Positions 18,501-28,800 of a stretch of 64,000 nt of DNA are shown here, piece by piece. The notes under the pieces were generated by a model that had not been told where the DNA came from, did not search any database, and was given only the letters and a program-made list of their open reading frames with translations. The stretch spans positions 2,754,501-2,818,500 of the forward strand of contig NZ_CP062253.1 in the NCBI RefSeq assembly GCF_014863585.1. Direction: 5' to 3'. The first letter of the stretch is position 1, and each line of letters opens with the position of its first letter. The translations under genes and the position numbers were made by a program. The DNA comes from Pseudomonas gozinkensis. Lineage in GTDB: Bacteria; Pseudomonadota; Gammaproteobacteria; Pseudomonadales; Pseudomonadaceae.

Positions 18501-19708
18501 GCGAAGCGGCGCAGGACCAGCGGCTGGTAGCTTGTTGCGTGGTGGCAGAGCCCGTGGACGAAGCCACGGTGCACGCCCATCTGGCGACGACGTTGCCCAG
18601 AGCGGTGATCCCCGGCAGCTATCTGTGGCTCGACGCGCTGCCGCTGACCGCCAACGGCAAGGTCGACCGTGCGGCGCTGACAGCGTTGGCGGACGAAGAA
18701 ATGGTCAACCGTCAGGTCAACCTGAGCAGCCCGCGCGATCACATCGAACTGGCGCTGTACCAGATCTGGAAAAGCCTGTTGCTGGCGCCGCAGATCGGCA
18801 TTCGCGACAACTTCTTCAATGTCGGCGGCACCTCCATCGCCGCGATCAAGATGGCCCATGAAATCAGCCAGCAGTTTGCGGTCGAAGTGCCGGTGCGCGT
18901 GGTGCTCAGCTACCCGACCATCGAGGCGCTGGGCGGCTGGCTGCGGGTCGGGGCGAATCCGGCGCTGGCCCAGAGCAACCTGATCGAATTCCGTCGTGGC
19001 AGCGGCCAGCACAACGTCGTGTGTATACACCCGGCGGGCGGCACGGCGTTCTGTTACCTGTCGCTGGCCAAAGTGCTGCCGGATGAAACCGGCGTGTACG
19101 GGGTGCAATCGCCGGGGCTGAATCCGGGGGAGCGCACCGAACCGACGGTCGAAGCGATGGCCGAGGCTTACTTGCGCCAGATCGAACCGCTGACGCAGCA
19201 ACCGCTGATTCTTACCGGACTGTCGTTCGGCGGTCTGGTGGCCTATGAAATGGCGCGGCGGTTGTCGGCGGCGGGGCATCGTCAGGTGACGGTGGTGCTG
19301 CTCGACACCCAGGGCAGCGACGACCCGGGTTTCCGCGAGCAGATCGGCACCGTGGACATGGCCGAGTTCCGCGACAAACTGGTGCGTTTCAACGGCATGT
19401 ACCCCGGCATCGAAGACGCTCAGGTCGAACGCTACTTCAACATCTATAACCACAACCGGCTGGCCATGGCCGCCTATGCGTGCGCGCCGCGCGCCGGTCG
19501 TGTGGTGCTGATCCAGGCGCGGGAAGATTTCAGCCGCCATCAGTTGCATGAACTGCGCGGCTTCTGGCGGCGCCGCGCGGGTCACGGCTATCTGGCGAAA
19601 CTGGTCAGCGGCGGGCACTGGGACATGCTCGAAAGCGCGGAAATCCATCGGGTCTCGCAAATCATCCGTCGGGAGCTGCAACGCTTCGACGCGCAGGAGG
19701 CGAAATGA
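15596..19708 (+). CDS. NRPS protein 2: docking-C-A-T-TE termination module
   Basis: 1370 residues. Residues 1-55 look like a TubC-type N-terminal docking domain (QLLALFARHGVVLEVDGDRL), which normally receives an upstream NRPS partner, here most likely protein 1. C follows (HHIIADGWS ~202), then A (YTSGTTGLPKG ~686), T (GGTSIAA ~1072) and a type I thioesterase with the nucleophile motif GLSFGG (~1208). The A pocket reads DAWVFGVVI, which matches no code recalled with confidence; it is hydrophobic. The module would add one residue to the Arg-Pro-thiazole chain and release it by hydrolysis, cyclisation or transfer. It overlaps both neighbours by 4 bp. Confidence 0.93.
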
Positions 19709-22700
19709 TGAGTGCGTCCAATCACATGCCGTTGCTCACGCGTTTTGCCGAGCAAGTGCGGCGTAATCCGCAAGCCCCGGCGGTGATCGATCAGTCGCTC
19801 ACGCTGACTTACGCGGAACTGGCCAGCGCCAGTGAACGCATCGCCCGAGGATTGCTGGCGCGCGGCACCGAGCCCGGCCAGTCGCTGGCGTTGTGCATGC
19901 CGCGTTGCTGGCAATGGCTGGCGGCGATTCTCGGCGCGCTGAAAGTCGGCGCGGTGGTGGTGCCGCTGGATCGGGCCAGCCCGCGCAAACGTCGGGAATT
20001 GATGCTGGCGGATGCGGCGTGTGTCGGCCTGATTACCCTGGATGAAGAACCGTTGTGGTCGCCGTCGCTATGGCAAACCAGAGTCGAGGCTTTGCTCGAT
20101 CAGCCGGACGCTCCGCCGCAAACACTGGCCGAAGATTTTGCCGAGGTGATGTTCCTGTTCTACACCTCGGGCACCACCGGCACGCCGAAAGCGGTCGAGG
20201 TTGGCGAACGCGGCTTGCAGCGGCTGGCGCACAGCGACGGCTATATCGAGATTCGTCCGATGGACCGCTTCGCCTGCCTGTCCAACCCGGCGTTCGATGC
20301 GTGCAGTTTCGAACTGTGGGCGCCGCTGCTCAACGGCGGTTGCTGCGTGATGATCGCCGACGAGGACGTGCTGGATGCGCGACGTCTGGCCGAAGTGCTG
20401 GAGCGGACCCGGGTCGACAATCTGTTCATGACGGTGTCGCTGTTCAATACGTTGATTGCCGAGTGGCCGTCGTGCTTTTCCAGCGTGCGGCAGGTGCTGA
20501 TCGGCGGTGAGCAGATCAGCGCTGCCGCCGTGCGCGGATGGTATCGGGCCAATCCTGAGAGCCGCTGCCGGATTTTCAACGTCTATGGCCCCACCGAGTG
20601 CACCACGTTTGCCTTGTGCTGGCCGATCAGCCGCGACTTTGCCGGTGACTCGGCGCCGATTGGCCGACCGTTGCCGGATACCGGCGTGTTGGTGCTGGAT
20701 GAGCAGCAACGGCCGGTGCCGGCGGGCGAGGTGGGCGAGCTGTATTTGAGTGGCAGCGGTGTCGCTCGAGGTTATCGCAACCGGCCCGAAGAAACCGCCC
20801 GCCAGTTCGTGCGCTTGCCCGATCTCGACGGCGGTGCGCAGGTGCATTACCGCACCGGTGATCTGGTACGGCGCAATGCCGAAGGCTTGATCGAGTATCT
20901 GGGGCGGGTCGACCGGCAGGTGAAGATTCGCGGCTTCCGGATCGAACCGGGGGAGGTGGAGCAACGGCTGCTGGAGTATCCGGGCGTGGCGCAGGTGTAC
21001 GTCTGCACCCGACGTCAGGCGGCGGAGGATCATCAGTTGCTGGCGTTCATCGTGCCGCGCGGGGATCTGGACTATCACGCCTTCGAAAACCATCTGCGGA
21101 CACAACTGGCGCCGTATATGCGGCCACATCAGTTGTACCTGGTGGAGCGCCTGCCGCTGACGGCCAATGGCAAAATCGACCGCGACGGGTTGCTGGCGCA
21201 GGGGCTGAAGCCGTGGCATCCAGTCCTGGCGGTTACGGATAACGAAAGCGTGTCACTGGCGCTGGGCTGGTTGCTGAGTCAGGCCCGCTCGCTGCTCGGC
21301 CAACCGGCCCTGAGCGCGCAGGACGACTGGCTGGGCAGTGGCGGCGATTCGCTCAAGGCCATGCGCCTGCGTTCGGCGATTCGTGTCCGTTGGCAGCGCG
21401 AGATCACTCTCGACGCGTTGCTCAACGAGCCTTTCTCGTCATTGGCCGAACAACTGACCGGTGAAACGAACGGCGATTCGATCTACCCACCTGCGCCACC
21501 GATCAGTAACGCCAAACGCCTGCCGGCCACCGCCGAACAGCACCGTTTGTGGCTGTTGCAGCAACGTTCGCCGACCTCGATGGCCTATAGCGTGCCGCTG
21601 ATTCTGCATCTGGCTTCAGGTATCGAAGTCACGGCACTGGCCGAGGCCGTTGGGCGTCTGGTGCAGCGTCATCCTGGATTGCGCACGGCTTTTGCGCCCG
21701 GTGCCGATGGACTCGATCAGGTAATCGCCGAGCAGCGTCCGGCCTGTCGCACCTTCGCGGTCGGGCATTTCACCGAAGACAACTGGCAGGCCTTCGCCGA
21801 GCTGGTGTTCGCCGTGCCGTTCGACCTGAGCACACCCAACCTGTTTCAGGCCTGGCTGTTGCCGTTCGCCGACGGCAGCTGCCGCTTGTTGCTGAACCTG
21901 CATCACATCATCGTCGATGGCTGGTCGGTGAACCTGCTGTTCGACGACCTGGCGCAGCTCTACGCCGATGTCCTGCAGGGCCGCGACAGCCCGCAACCGG
22001 CCGCCCGGTTGACGACACTGCAGTTTGGCCAGTGGCAGCGCCAGTGGGGCGTCGATCCGCATTATCGCGACCAGCGCCGCGCACTCGCCGAGTTGCATCG
22101 CCGCCAGGAAGAACCGTCGCCTGCATTGATGCCGATGCGCGAAATCAGCCCGGACGCCCGGTTGCACCGGGAACCCTTGGGCACCCTGCGCAGCGCAGCC
22201 CTTGAACGTTTTTGCACTCAACAGCGGCTGACCCGTTTCGAAGTGCTGTTCAGTGTCTTCGCCTGGAGCCTGTATGCCCTGACCGGGTGCGAGCGGCCAC
22301 GGATCGCCAGCCCGGTGTCGAATCGGCCGCTGGCGGAGTTCGAAGACACCGTCGGCATGTTTGCCAACACCGTGCTGATCCCCACTGCCGTCGAGCAGGC
22401 ATTGTGCCTGGGCGAACAGTTGTGCAAGCAGACCACCGCCGTGCGCGAAGTGCTGGCGTTGCAGGACGTGGCGCTGGCGGATCTGGTGGAAGACCTGCGG
22501 CTGTCGTCGAGCCCGTTGCTGTTCGATTTCATGTTTGTGCTGGAGAACACCGATTACGCCGCATTGGCCGACTCGAACCTGCGCGCCTCGCTGGAATTCA
22601 ACGAGCAGTTGCACGCCAAGTGCCCGCTGACGTTGTTGATGGTGGGGAGCGGGTCGCAACTGGAATGCTGGTGGGAATATCAGTGCAGCTATTTTGATGC

Positions 22701-25700
22701 CGAACAGATGCGGACGGTGAACGCGCTGTTCCGCCGAGGGCTGGACCTGTTGCTGGAAAGCCCGGCGGCCAACCTCGACGATTTCCTCGGTGCGTATCGA
22801 CGCAGTCTGCCACCGGCCAGCGAAGGCCCGCAGATGACGCTGCCGTTCAACACATTGGCGGACGGATTCGAGCATCAAGTGCATTGCACGCCGGAGGCGG
22901 TTGCGCTGGTTCAAGGGCAGCGCCGTCTCACCTACGGCGAGCTGAATGCGCTGGCCAATACTCTGGCGGCCACCCTGATCGAGCATCATCCATTGCCGGC
23001 CGGGGACGCACCGCTGCATGTCGTGCTGTTTCTCGATGCCTCGGTGGAACACATCGTCACCTTGCTGGCGCTGGCCAAACTCAATCTGACTGCCGTGCCG
23101 CTGGATCCTGCTTATCCGGTGGCGATCCAGCGTCAGGTGCTGGAGCAGGCGCAACCGCATTGTGTGCTGTTCAGCGACACGACGGTGGCGGCGCTTGATG
23201 ATCTGAACGCCGGACGATTCGCCACGCATCGGGTCGATCTGCACGCCGATGCCAAAGCGTTCGAGCGTCCACGCCACACCGGTGAACGGCCGCTGTACAC
23301 GCTGTTCACCTCCGGATCCACCGGCACGCCCAAAGGTGTGCAAGTGTCCGAGCGAACCCTGTGCAACCTGCTGCAATGGCAGCGCACCGAAGGTCAGTTG
23401 CCGGCGAAAGCGGTAACGCTGCAGTTCTCGATGCTGTCGTTCGACGTATCGTTCCAGGAGATTTTCAGCACCCTGTGCGGGGGCGGTTGTTATCACCTGA
23501 TCACGCCGCGCTGGCGTCAGGATGCCGAGGCGTTGCTGGATTACATGGTCAAGGCGCGGATCGAGCGCCTGTTCCTGCCATACGTGGCCTTGCAGCATCT
23601 GGCGCAAACCGCCGTGGCCCGCGGCATTTACCCGTCGGCGCTGCGTGAGGTGATCACGGCCGGCGAGCAATTGCTCTGCACCGATGCGCTGCGCAACTGG
23701 TTCGGCGGTATGCCGCATGCCTCGTTGTTCAACCACTATGGCCCGACCGAAACCCACGTGGTCAGCGCCTTGCGCCTGCCGCCGGTGGCGCGGGACTGGC
23801 CGTTGCGTGCGCCGATCGGCCATGCCGTCGGCAATGCGCGGTTGCTGCTGGTCGATGAACACGACCGCCCGGTGCCAATCGGCAGTCGCGGCTATCTGCT
23901 GGTCGCTGGCTCGATGGTTGCCCGTTGCTATCTGGCTGATCCTGCGCTGAACGCTGCGCGGTTTGTCGAGCTGGCAGACGGCTGTTTGTACTACCGCACC
24001 GGCGATCTGGCGTGGGCCGATGCCCAGGGCTGCCTGCATTATCTGGGACGTGACGATCAGCAGATCAAACTCAGCGGCCATCGTCTGGAACTGGGGCAGA
24101 TCGAGGCGGCGCTGATGCAGGTGCCGGAAGTGGTCAACGCGGTGGTGGCGGTTCAGGCCAGTCCACCACGGCTGATCGCCTGGCTGCAACTCGATGGCCA
24201 ACCTGCAACGTCGCAACAACTGGATCGTCAGGTTGCGCGGCTGCTGCCGGCCCATGTGCGGATCGATGAGTACCGACGGATCAACCTCTGGCCACGCACC
24301 CCCAGCGGCAAGATCGACCGCAAGGCCTTGCCGAATCTGGGCGAGGCGTTGGAGCGGCGCAGCACGCCACAATCGGTTGTTCAATTGAGTGCGCTGGAGC
24401 GACAACTGAGCGAGTTGTTCCAGGCTGTCATCGGCCGTGACATCGAGCCGGACCAGACCTTCTTCGAGGCCGGCGCCACCAGCCTCGGCCTGATGCGTTT
24501 GCATGGCCGTTACGCCAAAGAGTTGCCGCACAAGGTGACGATGGCCGATCTGTTCGAACACGTCACGGTGCGGCGTCTGGCGGCGCACCTGTCGACCGCG
24601 CCGGTGGCAGCGGTGGAGCGTGTCCGGCAAACCGATGCAGGTCATCAGCCGATGGCGATCATCGGCATGTCGGTCAACGTGGCCGGGGCGCAGAACCTGT
24701 CCGAGTTCTGGGCGATGGTGCAAGGCAATGGGCTGGGCATCGAGCACTTTGCCGCTGAAGAAGGGCTGGTCGGCGCCCGCAGTCAGCTGGCGGGCATGCT
24801 TGATTTCGATCCCGAGTATTTCGGCATCAGCCGCCAGGAAGCGCGCCTGATGGACCCGCAACAGCGGCATCTGCTGATGGCGTGCGTGCAGGCCCTGCAA
24901 CACGCGGCCATCGTTCCGTCGGCGGACGGCCCGCGCATCGGTCTGATCGCCAGCTGCGGCGAAACCACCTACTTCCAGCAGATGCTGCGCGAAACCGCCG
25001 AAGACGATTTGCCGGACGGCTTCCAGCTGGCGCTGCACCACGACAAGGATTTTCTGGCGACCAAGGCCGCGTATCACCTGGACCTCAACGGCCCGGCCCT
25101 CAGCGTGCAAGCCGCTTGCGGCAGCTCATTGATCGCCGTGCACCTGGCCAGTTCGATGCTGCGTCAGGGCGACAGTGACGTGATGCTCGCGGCCGGGGTG
25201 CTGATCGACTTGACCCTGACCGAGGGCTACCGGCATCGCTCGCAGCACATCTTTTCTGCCGACGGTCTGTGCCGTCCGTTCAGCGACGACGCCAGCGGCA
25301 CCCTCGGCGCCAGTGGTTACGGCGTGGTGGTGCTTAAACCGTTGGCCAAGGCGCGGGCCGATGGCGACCGGATCTATGCGTTGCTCGAAGGCTCGGCGTT
25401 GAACAACGACGGGCGGGCCAAGATGAGTTACACCGCACCGTCGGTGGCGGGGCAGAGCGCGGTCATTCGTGATGCCTTGAACCGCGCCGGATTGACCGGT
25501 GCCGACATCGGCTACATCGAGGCCCACGGCACCGGCACCTTGCTGGGCGATCCGATCGAAGTCGCGGCGTTGACCAAGGCTTTCGGCGACGCACCAACCG
25601 GCCATTGCGCGCTGGCTTCGGTGAAAAGCCAGATCGGTCACCTGGGCGCGGCGGCGGGGGTGGTCGGGCTGATTCGCGCCAGCCTCGCGGTGTTCCATGG

Positions 25701-28700
25701 CGTGCTGCCGCCGAACCTCGGTTTTGGCCGGATCAACCCGCAGATTGATCTGGAGCATTCGCCGTTTTACGTGCCGACCACGTCCCGGCCATGGCCGCAA
25801 GGGCGGCGGCGACTGGCGGGTGTCAGCAGTTTCGGGATCGGCGGGACCAACGCGCATGTCATCGTCGGCGCGGCGCCCACGGCGCAGGAAGGGGGCGAGG
25901 AAACGTTACCGCTGCTGATGGTTTCGGCCCACAGTCGAGCGGAGTTGCTGCGCGATATCGCGACGATTCGCGAATACCTGCATGCGAACCCGGAGCAGCA
26001 GAGCGCGTTGCTACGGTACTTGCAGTCAGGTCGCCGGCAACTGCGCTGGCGCTTCGCGATGGTCTGCCGGGCAGGTGACGACATTCCGTTGCAGCCAACC
26101 TCGATCAAGGAAATCACCGCTTCGGGCGCGCAACTTAAAATCGTCGATCAATCGCCGCAGGAACTGCTGGACGCCTGGTACGAAGGCACGAATATCCAGT
26201 GGCCGCAGCGCTCGGCACCGCCGCCCTGGGATTTGCCGCCGTCGTCGTTCGATCTTCAGACGTATCGTTTCCAGACGCCTGTAGCTGCTCAACCTGATGC
26301 GCCAGCCCTTGAGCGACAACCGCTGGCGGACTGGTTCCACCAGCGACAGTGGGTGCGCACCCGGCGCCTGAGCGGAGTAACCACGGCTGGATCCCGTGAA
26401 GTGCTGATCCTGTGCAGCCATGACGCGCCCGAATCGACCTTGCTGACGAGCTTGAACGCTGTATACCGACGCGTGATTCATGTGCGCGCCGGCAACGGCT
26501 TCAAGCGTTTGAACCCGGACCGTTTCGAGCTGGATCCGCTGGACAACGAAGCCCTGAACCGGTTGCTCGCCGAAGTTGCAGAACCAGACCTTGGCGAGCT
26601 CGACTGGCTGCATGCCTTGCCGCTGGCGGTGTCGGGCGCGGTCAACGAGCAATCGCTGGATCTGGCGCAGTGGGCCTGTCTGGACACGGTCAGCACGCTG
26701 ATGCAGGCCTGGGGACAAACCGTGCGCACGACCCGTCTGCGCCTGTGGTTGATGTCATGGCAGGCGTGCCCGGTGGACGGCGAAGTGCGACGTCCCGAGC
26801 TGGCAGCGCTGGCCGGCATCACCGAAGTGGTGCCGCAGGAATACCCGGTGCGTTGCCACTGGCTGGATTGGCCGGCGTCACGCCTCGATGCGCAGACAGC
26901 TACGCTGGCGGCATTGCTGGCCGATCCTTCGTCGTTGCCTCGGCGAATGGCAGTGCGCGACGGTTACCTGTGGCAGCCACGCTTGCTGCCTCAGCCATTG
27001 ACCGGCCCGGCAACGACGTCTCTTTTACCGGAAGATGGAAAGTTTCTGGTGCTCGGCGGCAGCGGCGGCATCGGCCAGACCTTGTGCGAACACCTGCTAC
27101 AGGCACCCGCGCGCCGTGTGGTGCTGCTTTCGCGCAAGGGGCAATTGCCGGCGTCTCTGGCGGCGTACGCGTCGCGGATCGACTGCATCAAAGCAGACAT
27201 CGCCGACCTGCCGCGCTGGCCGCAGATCCTAGATCAACTGGCCGTTCGTTACGGTCGCCTGAGTGGTGTGATTCATGCGGCGGGCGTCGGTGCGGGCAGC
27301 CTGATTCGCCACCGCGATGCCCGGCAAATGGCCGAGGCCATGGCCGCCAAGACTCGCGGCATGCTGGCGGTCGAAGCCTTGATCGAACACCTGACGCCGG
27401 GTTTTGTCCTGTACTGCTCGTCGATGTCGGCACTGTTCGGCGGCGCGGGACATCTGGATTACGCGGCGGCCAGCGGGGGGCTCGACGGCTTCACCCACTA
27501 TCGTCCGAATGCGACCGACGCTTGCCTGCGCCTGGGGATCAACTGGGACATCTGGCGCGACATCGGCATGGCCACCACCAGTAACGGCGGAGACGCCGCG
27601 CACCTGGAGCATCTGACGGTCGGTCTGTCGGCGGAAGAGGGCTGCCGAGTATTCGATCTGGCAATGGCGACGCAGTTGCCGCAGCTGTTGATCTCCACCA
27701 CCGGCATCGACACGGCGCGGCGGTTTTATCCGGTTCGTCACGGTGCCGTGACCGCACCGGTCGAGGTGCCGAAGGGCTTCGATCTGTCGGCGCGCTTGCA
27801 TGAGTGTCTGTGCAAGTGGCTCGGTGTGGCCGAGCTGGAAGATGACGATTCGCTGTACGACCTGGGCGCGGATTCGCTGACGCTGCTCGACCTGATCGAC
27901 GAACTGCAAGCCGCTACCGGCGAGGTTTTCCAACTGTCGCAATTCAGCCACAAGGTCAGCCTGAGCGAAGTGCTGGGACTGGTCTCGACCGCGACGGTTG
28001 AAGAGGCTCCCGGCGTAACACTGCCGGGCTGGCACGACGCAGTGCGGATCGATCAATGGCATGCCGGTGCTGGCCGCGATTGGCTGTACCTGATTCATCC
28101 GGTGGGCGGCGATGTTCAGGCCTATCGGGAACTGGTCTCGGCGCTACCGGCGGAACTGGGCGTGTGCGTGATCGCCGACCCGGCGTTGCGTCTGCCGCAG
28201 TTGCCGAGCATCAGCGTGGAAGAACGTGCACGCAGGTATCTGGAGGCGATCAAGACCCATCTTCCGCACGGCAGCACCTGGCGGCTGGCAGGCTGGTCCT
28301 TCGGCGCATGGGTGGCGCAGGCCTTGTGTCACCAGGCCCAGGCTGACGGGTTCAGGCAACCGTTGTTGTACCTGATCGACCCACCCGCGCCGGATGCCGG
28401 TGCAGAGTTGGCCGGCATCGACGAACAGACCATCGAACAGGTGTTCCAGCGCGAGTTTGCCCAGCGCTGGCCGGCGGTTGAAGGGCAGGGCATGGCCGAG
28501 GAACGGCAGGCGTATCTGCAACGGCTGACAGTGTGCTGCCGCAACAACATGACCAGCATGATCGACTTCCAGCCACCAGCGCTGGCGACCACAGCGGTGC
28601 GGCTGTTCATCGCCGGGCAGGCCAATCCTTACGGACTGGGCAACGACTGGAACCCGGACGACCTGCAACGCAACTGGCAGGCCTTGCTGCCGCAGTTGCG

Positions 28701-28800
28701 CAGCTGGCAAACCCTGGACACCGATCACTACGGCATCGTGGCGGGCCGCTGGGCGCGGTTGCTGGCCGAAGTCATCGGTACGGATGAGCCTTCACCATGA
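19705..28800 (+). CDS. Hybrid NRPS-PKS protein 3: A-T-C-A-T-KS-KR-T-TE, no acyltransferase
   Basis: 3031 residues beginning with a new initiating A domain. Core positions: A1 (~150), T1 (GGDSLKAM ~550), C (HHIIVDGWS ~733), A2 (~1202), T2 (GATSLGLM ~1589), KS (about 1649-2058; active-site QAACGSS ~1804, EAHGTGT ~1942, SQIGHLGAAAG), KR (GGSGGIG ~2446; catalytic Ser/Tyr region with GHLDYAAAS), ACP (LGADSL ~2720), TE (GWSFGAW ~2866). Pockets: A1 DAFFLGVTF (Val/Ile-like), A2 DVQFVAHVV (Pro). Between KS and KR there is no AT and no GHSxG motif, yet a post-AT-like linker (WYEGTNIQW ... YRFQTP) remains near 2155-2190. Malonyl loading must then come in trans. Predicted product: Val/Ile-Pro extended by one reduced C2 unit. 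Confidence 0.93.
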   Translation: MMSASNHMPLLTRFAEQVRRNPQAPAVIDQSLTLTYAELASASERIARGLLARGTEPGQSLALCMPRCWQWLAAILGALKVGAVVVPLDRASPRKRRELMLADAACVGLITLDEEPLWSPSLWQTRVEALLDQPDAPPQTLAEDFAEVMFLFYTSGTTGTPKAVEVGERGLQRLAHSDGYIEIRPMDRFACLSNPAFDACSFELWAPLLNGGCCVMIADEDVLDARRLAEVLERTRVDNLFMTVSLFNTLIAEWPSCFSSVRQVLIGGEQISAAAVRGWYRANPESRCRIFNVYGPTECTTFALCWPISRDFAGDSAPIGRPLPDTGVLVLDEQQRPVPAGEVGELYLSGSGVARGYRNRPEETARQFVRLPDLDGGAQVHYRTGDLVRRNAEGLIEYLGRVDRQVKIRGFRIEPGEVEQRLLEYPGVAQVYVCTRRQAAEDHQLLAFIVPRGDLDYHAFENHLRTQLAPYMRPHQLYLVERLPLTANGKIDRDGLLAQGLKPWHPVLAVTDNESVSLALGWLLSQARSLLGQPALSAQDDWLGSGGDSLKAMRLRSAIRVRWQREITLDALLNEPFSSLAEQLTGETNGDSIYPPAPPISNAKRLPATAEQHRLWLLQQRSPTSMAYSVPLILHLASGIEVTALAEAVGRLVQRHPGLRTAFAPGADGLDQVIAEQRPACRTFAVGHFTEDNWQAFAELVFAVPFDLSTPNLFQAWLLPFADGSCRLLLNLHHIIVDGWSVNLLFDDLAQLYADVLQGRDSPQPAARLTTLQFGQWQRQWGVDPHYRDQRRALAELHRRQEEPSPALMPMREISPDARLHREPLGTLRSAALERFCTQQRLTRFEVLFSVFAWSLYALTGCERPRIASPVSNRPLAEFEDTVGMFANTVLIPTAVEQALCLGEQLCKQTTAVREVLALQDVALADLVEDLRLSSSPLLFDFMFVLENTDYAALADSNLRASLEFNEQLHAKCPLTLLMVGSGSQLECWWEYQCSYFDAEQMRTVNALFRRGLDLLLESPAANLDDFLGAYRRSLPPASEGPQMTLPFNTLADGFEHQVHCTPEAVALVQGQRRLTYGELNALANTLAATLIEHHPLPAGDAPLHVVLFLDASVEHIVTLLALAKLNLTAVPLDPAYPVAIQRQVLEQAQPHCVLFSDTTVAALDDLNAGRFATHRVDLHADAKAFERPRHTGERPLYTLFTSGSTGTPKGVQVSERTLCNLLQWQRTEGQLPAKAVTLQFSMLSFDVSFQEIFSTLCGGGCYHLITPRWRQDAEALLDYMVKARIERLFLPYVALQHLAQTAVARGIYPSALREVITAGEQLLCTDALRNWFGGMPHASLFNHYGPTETHVVSALRLPPVARDWPLRAPIGHAVGNARLLLVDEHDRPVPIGSRGYLLVAGSMVARCYLADPALNAARFVELADGCLYYRTGDLAWADAQGCLHYLGRDDQQIKLSGHRLELGQIEAALMQVPEVVNAVVAVQASPPRLIAWLQLDGQPATSQQLDRQVARLLPAHVRIDEYRRINLWPRTPSGKIDRKALPNLGEALERRSTPQSVVQLSALERQLSELFQAVIGRDIEPDQTFFEAGATSLGLMRLHGRYAKELPHKVTMADLFEHVTVRRLAAHLSTAPVAAVERVRQTDAGHQPMAIIGMSVNVAGAQNLSEFWAMVQGNGLGIEHFAAEEGLVGARSQLAGMLDFDPEYFGISRQEARLMDPQQRHLLMACVQALQHAAIVPSADGPRIGLIASCGETTYFQQMLRETAEDDLPDGFQLALHHDKDFLATKAAYHLDLNGPALSVQAACGSSLIAVHLASSMLRQGDSDVMLAAGVLIDLTLTEGYRHRSQHIFSADGLCRPFSDDASGTLGASGYGVVVLKPLAKARADGDRIYALLEGSALNNDGRAKMSYTAPSVAGQSAVIRDALNRAGLTGADIGYIEAHGTGTLLGDPIEVAALTKAFGDAPTGHCALASVKSQIGHLGAAAGVVGLIRASLAVFHGVLPPNLGFGRINPQIDLEHSPFYVPTTSRPWPQGRRRLAGVSSFGIGGTNAHVIVGAAPTAQEGGEETLPLLMVSAHSRAELLRDIATIREYLHANPEQQSALLRYLQSGRRQLRWRFAMVCRAGDDIPLQPTSIKEITASGAQLKIVDQSPQELLDAWYEGTNIQWPQRSAPPPWDLPPSSFDLQTYRFQTPVAAQPDAPALERQPLADWFHQRQWVRTRRLSGVTTAGSREVLILCSHDAPESTLLTSLNAVYRRVIHVRAGNGFKRLNPDRFELDPLDNEALNRLLAEVAEPDLGELDWLHALPLAVSGAVNEQSLDLAQWACLDTVSTLMQAWGQTVRTTRLRLWLMSWQACPVDGEVRRPELAALAGITEVVPQEYPVRCHWLDWPASRLDAQTATLAALLADPSSLPRRMAVRDGYLWQPRLLPQPLTGPATTSLLPEDGKFLVLGGSGGIGQTLCEHLLQAPARRVVLLSRKGQLPASLAAYASRIDCIKADIADLPRWPQILDQLAVRYGRLSGVIHAAGVGAGSLIRHRDARQMAEAMAAKTRGMLAVEALIEHLTPGFVLYCSSMSALFGGAGHLDYAAASGGLDGFTHYRPNATDACLRLGINWDIWRDIGMATTSNGGDAAHLEHLTVGLSAEEGCRVFDLAMATQLPQLLISTTGIDTARRFYPVRHGAVTAPVEVPKGFDLSARLHECLCKWLGVAELEDDDSLYDLGADSLTLLDLIDELQAATGEVFQLSQFSHKVSLSEVLGLVSTATVEEAPGVTLPGWHDAVRIDQWHAGAGRDWLYLIHPVGGDVQAYRELVSALPAELGVCVIADPALRLPQLPSISVEERARRYLEAIKTHLPHGSTWRLAGWSFGAWVAQALCHQAQADGFRQPLLYLIDPPAPDAGAELAGIDEQTIEQVFQREFAQRWPAVEGQGMAEERQAYLQRLTVCCRNNMTSMIDFQPPALATTAVRLFIAGQANPYGLGNDWNPDDLQRNWQALLPQLRSWQTLDTDHYGIVAGRWARLLAEVIGTDEPSP

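Noticed and set aside
21616..25110. 1164-codon antisense frame under the hybrid NRPS-PKS
   Set aside because: Same GC-skew artefact; composition is abnormal and it opposes a clear A-T-KS reading.
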